A DNA stretch of 60,917 nucleotides from Eubacterium sp. (GTDB lineage Bacteria; Bacillota; Clostridia; Lachnospirales; Lachnospiraceae), in the NCBI GenBank assembly GCA_022794015.1, contig JAAWDZ010000015.1, positions 1 through 60,917 of the forward strand, in the 5' to 3' direction. Positions 55,492-60,917 of this stretch are shown here, in pieces. The first letter of the stretch is position 1; the number at the start of each line of letters is the position of its first letter. A model generated the notes under the pieces. It saw nothing but the letters and a program-made list of their open reading frames with translations, was not told where the DNA came from and searched no databases. The position numbers were made by a program, and so were the translations under genes.

Positions 55492-56259
55492 ATGCAATAT
55501 GGAGATTTTACAGAATTAGCTAAGTTTTATGGTAATCGCCCAGGTTATTCAAAAGCAGTGTTAGAATGCTTAAAAAATCATGTTTTCCATCAGGTGAAAG
55601 AAGGAAAAGTGGCAGATATCGGGGCTGGTACGGGAAAATTAACGGAGAATTTGCAAAGTTTGGGATTGAGTGGGTATGCAGTGGAACCAAACGAGGCAAT
55701 GCGGGCTGAGGCGAAAAAAAATATTGGAGCGAATCAATTCGTTTGGTCGACAGGTTCGGCGGAAGCCTCTGGCCTTAAAGATAATTGCGTCCAGTGGGTT
55801 TTGATGGGCTCATCTTTTCATTGGACAGACAGTGCTCAGGCCGTGAAGGAGTTTCATCGGATATTGGTGCCAGGCGGATTTTTTACGGCTATTTGGAATC
55901 CGAGAAATATTGAAAGCAGTGATTTGCATAAAAGGATTGAAGAGGCTGTTTATTCAGAAGTACCTGACTTAAAACGTGTTTCTTCTGGGAAATCTGTTTC
56001 TACGCAGGAAATGGAGGAAAAGCTGCTTTACGGTGGATATTTTAAAGAAATTTTATTTATGGAAGCGCCACATGTAGAGGTTATGACAAAAGACAGGTAT
56101 ATGAATACATGGAGATCTGTCAATGATATTCAGGTTCAGGCTGGGGAAGAAGGTTTTAGAAGGATATTAGAAAAAATTGAACAGATTATTCGCGAGTATG
56201 ATGAAATTGAGGTGCCATATCTGTCCAGATCATGGACTGTTCAAAGTTGTAAAAAATAA
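55492..56259 (+). CDS. SAM-dependent methyltransferase (class I)
   Basis: 255 residues. SAM-binding motif I VADIGAGTGKLTENL near residue 40, the GYAVEPNEAMR acidic strand, and FHRILVPGGFFTAIWNPRN follow the class I order; SSFHWTDS is typical of Methyltransf_11 proteins. It is embedded among phosphoramidate genes, where C. jejuni has two methyltransferase genes (cj1419, cj1420), so O-methylation of the phosphoramidate is a natural guess. I chose the second ATG because AAGGAG is only one base before the first. Confidence 0.82.
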   Translation: MQYGDFTELAKFYGNRPGYSKAVLECLKNHVFHQVKEGKVADIGAGTGKLTENLQSLGLSGYAVEPNEAMRAEAKKNIGANQFVWSTGSAEASGLKDNCVQWVLMGSSFHWTDSAQAVKEFHRILVPGGFFTAIWNPRNIESSDLHKRIEEAVYSEVPDLKRVSSGKSVSTQEMEEKLLYGGYFKEILFMEAPHVEVMTKDRYMNTWRSVNDIQVQAGEEGFRRILEKIEQIIREYDEIEVPYLSRSWTVQSCKK

Positions 56260-56295
56260 CTGGAGGAAACAGTTTGGATTAAGAGGGTGGAACGG

Positions 56296-56904
56296 ATGAA
56301 GATTGTATTATATACACAACGGGTTGAGATCGTAAAAAATTATGGGGAAAGGCGGGATTGCGCCGATCAGTCTATCCCTCGGTTTATAGAAGCATGTGGC
56401 TATCTGCCTGTTCCGATGCCAAATATCTGGAGTGTCGCAGAGCATATGTTAACGTGTCTGAACCCTTCAGGAATTGTCTTTACAGGAGGAAACAGCCTGG
56501 AAAAGTATGGAGGAGACGCTCCGGAAAGAGATGAACTGGAGTATAAGGTATTGGATTTTGCATTGTTTCATGGACTTCCTGTATATGGTTTTTGCAGGGG
56601 CATGCAGGTAATTGCAGATTATTTTGGTTGTATGTTAGAGCAGGTGCAGGGACATGTTGCCGTACGGCATGAGGTTCTTGGAGAATTGGGGACATTATAT
56701 GTGAATAGCTACCATAATCAGGCGTGTTTTATGGTCAAGCCGCCATTAGAAGTTTTGGCGAGGGCAAAAGATGGTGTGATTGAGGCTGTCTGTTGTAGGG
56801 ATAAACATATTTTGGGTACAATGTGGCATCCGGAACGGGAACAATGGTTTTGCGAATCGGATATGGCACGGCTCCAAAAGTTATTTCGGAAAGAGGGAAT
56901 TTAG
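56296..56904 (+). CDS. Class I glutamine amidotransferase-like hydrolase, probable gamma-glutamyl-CDP-amidate hydrolase (Cj1417-like)
   Basis: 202 residues. The nucleophile elbow YGFCRGMQVI contains the catalytic cysteine (near residue 95) and MWHPERE near 177 supplies the His-Glu pair; the PuuD/gamma-glutamyl hydrolase subfamily is indicated by IVFTGGNSLEKYGGDAPERD. Cj1417 of C. jejuni hydrolyses CDP-L-glutamine to cytidine diphosphoramidate and glutamate. No synthetase subunit is present to receive ammonia. GAGGG stands eight bases before the ATG; an upstream GTG is less likely. Confidence 0.82.
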   Translation: MKIVLYTQRVEIVKNYGERRDCADQSIPRFIEACGYLPVPMPNIWSVAEHMLTCLNPSGIVFTGGNSLEKYGGDAPERDELEYKVLDFALFHGLPVYGFCRGMQVIADYFGCMLEQVQGHVAVRHEVLGELGTLYVNSYHNQACFMVKPPLEVLARAKDGVIEAVCCRDKHILGTMWHPEREQWFCESDMARLQKLFRKEGI

Positions 56905-56907
56905 ACG

Positions 56908-57687
56908 ATGAAAGTAATTATTTTAGCTGCCGGGCAGGGGACAAGGTTAAAACCACTGACAGACGACAGGCCCAAATGTATGGTGGAGGTGAAAGGACGT
57001 AGCATTATAGATCGTCAGTTAGATACTATGCATGCCTGTGGGATTGCATATGAGGATATTACCATGGTGGCGGGATACAAAAGCGATGCGCTGGTTGAAA
57101 AATACAAAGATACAGCAATCCGTATTATAATTAATACAGACTATGAAACTACGAATATGGTTTGCTCCTTAATGTGCGCAAAAGAATTGATGGAGCATCA
57201 GGAGGATATTCTGATTTCATATGGCGACATTATATATGATGAGTCGGTTTTACAGAAAATACTGGATTCTAAGGAGGATAGTTCGGTTGTTGTGGATGAC
57301 GGATGGTTTGGTTATTGGGCTGAGCGTTGCGAAAATCCTCTGGATGATGCAGAAACTCTAACGTATGATAATATGGATTATTTAACGGAGATTGGACAGA
57401 AGACAACGGATTTAAATAAAGTGCAGTCCCAGTATATCGGGCTAATGCGGTTTCAGGGGGATGGTTTAAAGGCAATGCTTGCCCTTGCGAAAGAAGCGGA
57501 GGGCAGATCTAACAGGGGGGAAGCTTTATGGCGTACAACACGTATTTATCAAAAGATGTATATGACGGATTTACTGCAAGGATTAATTGACGAGGGCAGC
57601 AAGCTTAAGGCAATACATATCAACCGAGGATGGTTTGAAGTGGATAATTGCGATGATTTGAATGTGGTGGAGAGCCAGATTTTATAA
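56908..57687 (+). CDS. Nucleotidyltransferase, probable CTP:phosphoglutamine cytidylyltransferase (Cj1416-like)
   Basis: 259 residues. The sugar-nucleotidyltransferase signature is MKVIILAAGQGTRLKPLTDD with PKCMVEVKG; SYGDIIYD near 110 holds the metal-binding Asp, and GWFEVDNCDDLNVVE is near the end. Enzymes of this kind (including choline-phosphate and Cj1416 cytidylyltransferases) activate small phosphorylated molecules. It begins four bases after the hydrolase gene and precedes the APS-kinase-like gene, the same set as in C. jejuni. A choline-phosphate or sugar-phosphate substrate remains possible. Confidence 0.82.
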   Translation: MKVIILAAGQGTRLKPLTDDRPKCMVEVKGRSIIDRQLDTMHACGIAYEDITMVAGYKSDALVEKYKDTAIRIIINTDYETTNMVCSLMCAKELMEHQEDILISYGDIIYDESVLQKILDSKEDSSVVVDDGWFGYWAERCENPLDDAETLTYDNMDYLTEIGQKTTDLNKVQSQYIGLMRFQGDGLKAMLALAKEAEGRSNRGEALWRTTRIYQKMYMTDLLQGLIDEGSKLKAIHINRGWFEVDNCDDLNVVESQIL

Positions 57688-57723
57688 AAAGACGCGTTCT
57701 TAAGCGGTTAGCGGGAGATGAAT

Positions 57724-58254
57724 ATGCAAGGAAAGCTATTTTGGATGACAGGGTTATCCGGTGCGGGAAAAACCACGCTGGGGAATATGTTGTACGATTA
57801 TCTGAAAAAACAGTATCCCAATACGGTATTATTTGACGGGGACGCATTGCGGCAGGCATTTGGGAATGATTTGGGTTATTCTAAGGAGGAGCGCTTTCAA
57901 TGTGCAATGCGTTATGCCAGACTTTGTAAGCTATTGGTGGATCAGGGAATGTATGTGGTTTGCTGTACGATATCTATGTTTGAGCAAGTGAGGGAATGGA
58001 ACCGCAGTAATATCCGGGGTTATGTGGAAGTGTATATTGAAGTACCCGCTGCGGTGTTAGAGGAAAGGAACCAGAAGAATCTTTATCAGGGGTTAAAAAC
58101 AGGTGCAGCAAAGAATGTCGTGGGGATGGATTTGGAGCTGGAACTGCCGAAAGAGCCGGATATCCGGCTTCTGAATGACGGAAGGAAAACGGCGGAAGAG
58201 ATGTTTTGTATGCTAATAGAAAATATAGATTCGATTGATTTAGGAGGAATGTAA
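57724..58254 (+). CDS. APS-kinase-like protein, probable cytidine diphosphoramidate kinase (Cj1415-like)
   Basis: 176 residues. P-loop GLSGAGKTTLGN near residue 11, FDGDALRQAFGNDLGYSKEE (APS kinase DGD motif) and KNVVGMDLELELPKEPDI near the C-terminus. True APS kinases serve sulfate assimilation, of which no gene is seen here. Cj1415 phosphorylates the 3'-OH of cytidine diphosphoramidate, giving a PAPS-like donor. The second ATG is favoured because GGGAG is six bases before it. Confidence 0.82.
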   Translation: MQGKLFWMTGLSGAGKTTLGNMLYDYLKKQYPNTVLFDGDALRQAFGNDLGYSKEERFQCAMRYARLCKLLVDQGMYVVCCTISMFEQVREWNRSNIRGYVEVYIEVPAAVLEERNQKNLYQGLKTGAAKNVVGMDLELELPKEPDIRLLNDGRKTAEEMFCMLIENIDSIDLGGM

Positions 58255-58255
58255 T

Positions 58256-59470
58256 ATGCAGCTGAGAAAGAAAATACCGTTCTTTGATTTAAACCGCCAG
58301 TATGAGATGATAAAAGACAAAGTGAATGTCGCCGTATATGATGTGCTTTGTTCCGGGCAGTTTATAGAGGGACCTGCGGTAAAAGAACTGGAGAAGAAGT
58401 TAGGGGAATATTTGGGAGTGAAACATGTCATAACCTGTGGGAATGGGACAGATGCACTGCGCATTGCGCTAATGGCGAATGGAGTAGGAGAGGGTGACGA
58501 AGTGATCGTTACGGCATTTTCCTTCTTTGCAACAGCAGAAGCGATTGCACAGGTGGGGGCAATTCCGGTATTTGTAGATATATCGCCAGATGATTTCAAT
58601 ATGTGTGTCAGTGCTCTCAGGGAAAAAATATCCGATAAGACAAAAGCGATACTGCCTGTCCATATTTTTGGGATGCCTGCTGATATGGATGGAATCAACA
58701 AGATTGCAGTGGAGTATGGTATTCCGGTGCTTGAAGATGCCTGTCAGGCTATAGGCGCTGTTTATAAAGGGAAAAAGGCCGGGGCATTGGGAACAATAGG
58801 ATGTTTTTCCTTCTATCCTACAAAAAATTTGGGAGCATTTGGAGACGGGGGCATGATGGCGACAAATGACGATAAACTTGCCAATACATGCCGCGCTATT
58901 AAATCTCATGCATCAGGAAAAACCGGGTGGAGGACATATGTGGATTTGTATGATCCGGCGGCAGGAGAATTGGAGCAGTGGAATGGGGAATCAGGTTCGG
59001 ACAATCTGTATGATCCATTCAAATATTATAATTATTTTATCGGGTGCAATTCCAGACTGGACAGTATACAGGCAGCAGTTTTACTTGTAAAATTGAACTA
59101 TTTGGATAAGCTGAATGAAAAAAGGAATAAAATAGCGGATGCCTATGCAAAAGGGCTTGCCGGCTTGCCGCTTCAGATTCCGCAAAGCGCTCCACAAAAC
59201 AATTATTCCTGCTGGCATCAATATGCCATTTTGTGTGATAAAAAGCAAGAGCTTATACAGTATTTAGCGGATCATGGTATTGGGGCTGGTAATTTTTACC
59301 CTGTTCCTTTGCATTTGCAGAAGGCTTTTCAGTATTTAGGCTATTCAGAGGGAAGTTTGCCGGTTGCAGAGGAAATTTGCAGGAAGTCGGTTTGTCTTCC
59401 TATATTTCCAGAGTTGACAGATGACGAGGTGGAATATATCATAGATACTTTAAAGAGCTATTTTAGATAG
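58256..59470 (+). CDS. wbpE: DegT/DnrJ/EryC1 aminotransferase (WbpE-like)
   Basis: 404-residue PLP-dependent sugar aminotransferase. IPFFDLNRQY at the N-terminus, GNGTDALRIAL near 62, EDACQAIGA near 160 and the PLP lysine in FYPTKNLGAFGDGG near 188 are seen. It resembles WbpE/WlbC, which aminates the 3-keto group made by WbpB; it is the only component of that pathway not adjacent to the others, lying about 11 kb downstream behind the phosphoramidate genes. Confidence 0.8.
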   Translation: MQLRKKIPFFDLNRQYEMIKDKVNVAVYDVLCSGQFIEGPAVKELEKKLGEYLGVKHVITCGNGTDALRIALMANGVGEGDEVIVTAFSFFATAEAIAQVGAIPVFVDISPDDFNMCVSALREKISDKTKAILPVHIFGMPADMDGINKIAVEYGIPVLEDACQAIGAVYKGKKAGALGTIGCFSFYPTKNLGAFGDGGMMATNDDKLANTCRAIKSHASGKTGWRTYVDLYDPAAGELEQWNGESGSDNLYDPFKYYNYFIGCNSRLDSIQAAVLLVKLNYLDKLNEKRNKIADAYAKGLAGLPLQIPQSAPQNNYSCWHQYAILCDKKQELIQYLADHGIGAGNFYPVPLHLQKAFQYLGYSEGSLPVAEEICRKSVCLPIFPELTDDEVEYIIDTLKSYFR

Positions 59471-59572
59471 AAGGAAACGTTGGGCTATATACGCATAGAA
59501 CGGCAGAAGTGCCTCGTATAGCTGCCAATATATAATGTGCAAAAAGAGTGGGTTAAAGGAGTAAAGCAGATA

Positions 59573-60781
59573 ATGGATAAAGTACCAATTATGAAGCCTT
59601 ATATTGGACAGGAAGAAATGGATGCTGTAACACAAGTTTTGCAGAGCGGCTGGCTTGTTCAGGGAGCAAAGGTAAAAGAATTTGAGGAACGGGTTGCAGA
59701 ACGGGAAGGAGTGGAGTTTTGCTGTGCTACAACGTCGTGTACAACAGCGTTGCAGTTGGCAATGATGGCAGAGGGAATGAATGATGGTATGGATGTCATA
59801 GTGCCCTCTTTTACATTCGTGGCAACAGCAAATGCTGTGGTTTCCACAGGCGCTACACCGATTTTCTTAGATGTTTGCAGGGATACCTATAATTTGGATG
59901 CTGATATAACAGAACATTATATCGAACAAAATTATTTTTTGAGGTTCGGTAAATGGATCAGCCGTAAAAGTGGAAATCAATTATGGGGGATCGTTCCAGT
60001 ACATCAGTTTGGCCTGTTCGCCAATATGCCGAAGTTGAATCAAATAGCCAGAAATTATGGGTTAAAAATTGTGGAAGATGCGGCATGTGCATTGGGAGCA
60101 AAAATTGAAGAAATTCGTTTAGGTGGGTTTGGAAATCCGGCTTGCATCAGTTTTCATCCCAGAAAATCAATTACAACAGGAGAGGGAGGAATGATTTTGA
60201 CCAACGATGAAGAATTGTACTGCAAGGTTGTTGAATTGCGGAATCATGGAAGCGCTGTTGGTTCAGATGTCAGAGACAAAGGAGAAGGGTATCTGCTTCC
60301 GGAGGTCAGAACTGCCGGGTTTAATTACAGAATGACAGATTTACAAGGGGCTATCGGTTGTGAGCAGATAAAAAAGCTGGATTACATTTTAAAGGAACGC
60401 AAGCAGATAGCGCAAAATTATGATGAATTGTTGGAACAAAAAGCATTGATTCAGGCGCCGTTCGTGCCAAAGGGTTATTACCATGCCTTTCAATCTTATG
60501 TTTGTATGTTGGATTTATCCGGCAGCATTGAGCAAGTCAGAGAAAAAAGGCGGCAGATAATGTATGAGTTGGAACGGGATGGAATTGTGACAAGGCAGGG
60601 AACGCATGCCGTGCATAAACTGGATTATTATAAGAAGCGTTATGGGTTTGAGGATAGTGATTTGCCTGTTGCAGCTCGCTGTGATTCGTTGAGCATTTCG
60701 TTGCCGTCATTTGTAGGTCTTTCTTATGAGACACAGGTTAAAATTGTGGAGAAGTTGAGGAAACTGATAGAAAAAAGGTAG
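59573..60781 (+). CDS. Second DegT/DnrJ/EryC1 sugar aminotransferase
   Basis: 402 residues, distinct from the preceding aminotransferase. CCATTSCTTALQLAM near 55, EDAACALGA near 166 and FHPRKSITTGEGG near 190-200 with the PLP lysine (K in PRKS). The PRKSITTGEGG wording is typical of PseC/ArnB/PerA-type enzymes acting on 4-keto sugars. The start ATG has AAAGGAG upstream (spacing 11); a GTG 36 bases before it is possible. It may provide a second amino sugar, perhaps from the epimerase/dehydratase product. The cluster probably continues beyond the window. Confidence 0.87.
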   Translation: MDKVPIMKPYIGQEEMDAVTQVLQSGWLVQGAKVKEFEERVAEREGVEFCCATTSCTTALQLAMMAEGMNDGMDVIVPSFTFVATANAVVSTGATPIFLDVCRDTYNLDADITEHYIEQNYFLRFGKWISRKSGNQLWGIVPVHQFGLFANMPKLNQIARNYGLKIVEDAACALGAKIEEIRLGGFGNPACISFHPRKSITTGEGGMILTNDEELYCKVVELRNHGSAVGSDVRDKGEGYLLPEVRTAGFNYRMTDLQGAIGCEQIKKLDYILKERKQIAQNYDELLEQKALIQAPFVPKGYYHAFQSYVCMLDLSGSIEQVREKRRQIMYELERDGIVTRQGTHAVHKLDYYKKRYGFEDSDLPVAARCDSLSISLPSFVGLSYETQVKIVEKLRKLIEKR

Positions 60782-60917
60782 TGTCAAGTAATCTATGAAA
60801 AAACGAGCTGAAAAAAATAGGCTCAAATGAACCTTGAAAACTGCAGATATTGATTCCGAAAAGCTCTCCGAGGGCTTAGGGCGTTGCCCTAAGAACCCAC
60901 AAGGAACCAGTCCCTTG
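60782..60917. other. Intergenic end of window with a palindrome
   Basis: No gene is visible. CTTAGGGC (60875-60882) and GCCCTAAG (60886-60893) form a perfect 8-base hairpin with a GTT loop; no T-run follows. It may be part of a repeat or of the leader of the next gene. Confidence 0.4.

Noticed and set aside
57724-58254. Annotation as cysC, APS kinase for sulfate assimilation
   Set aside because: No ATP sulfurylase, PAPS reductase or sulfate transport genes are nearby, and the gene is coupled to the Cj1416/Cj1417-like genes. A PAPS role for the neighbouring sulfotransferase-like protein cannot be fully excluded.
60826-60850. rRNA spacer-like string (ACCTTGAAAACTGCA)
   Set aside because: It resembles the processing box before 23S rRNA genes, but no rRNA or tRNA sequence is present on either side in the window.

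Overview
The window looks like chromosome of a motile, endospore-forming Gram-positive bacterium of the class Clostridia, most likely a Lachnospiraceae-type gut anaerobe. Supporting signs are spoIID and a spoIIQ-like gene, a T-box leader before metG, strong GGAGG ribosome binding sites, a fliW-csrA pair, and a short flagellin next to a large glycosylation island. The species cannot be named from the sequence alone.

Layout. (1) 1-5332: a hairpin-rich repeat at the left edge, then minus-strand trkA-trkH potassium uptake genes and a minus-strand pair for a radical SAM protein and its DUF4130 partner. The radical SAM protein ends in what looks like a sliding-clamp binding motif. (2) 5905-18805: plus-strand housekeeping genes: an RNA methyltransferase, ksgA, spoIID, a catalytically degenerate spoIIQ-like gene, a GIY-YIG protein, a DEAD-box helicase, T-box plus metG, a secreted GH63-like glycosidase, tatD and a hemolysin III family gene. 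(3) 19091-29562: a tellurium-resistance-type (Ter) stress operon: a YceG-like/HtrA protease fusion, YceG, TelA, three TerD paralogues, a Ca2+ P-type ATPase and a HAD phosphatase. A compact structured element lies just upstream. (4) 29725-41539: a late flagellar locus with three sigma-28 promoters: flgM-flgN-flgK-flgK-flgL-fliW-csrA, flaG-fliD-fliS-fliT, and flagellin. The flaG and flagellin leaders carry secondary structure that suggests translational control. (5) 41705-60781: a more AT-rich glycosylation island directly behind flagellin.

How the island may work. Five genes match the Wbp route to UDP-2,3-diacetamido-2,3-dideoxy-mannuronic acid (wbpA, wbpD, wbpB and wbpI-like genes together, a wbpE-like gene distal). 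A second block (glutamine-kinase-like PEP-synthase homologue, methyltransferase, class I glutaminase-like hydrolase, nucleotidyltransferase, APS-kinase-like protein) matches, gene for gene, the Campylobacter jejuni Cj1415-Cj1418 pathway for the phosphoramidate donor used to decorate its capsule. An 865-residue protein with a sulfotransferase-like C-terminal half precedes this block and is a candidate transferase for the 3'-phosphorylated donor. I infer that the flagellin of this organism carries a diacetamido-uronic-acid glycan with (O-methyl) phosphoramidate. That modification of a flagellum in a Firmicute is the most interesting possibility in the window.
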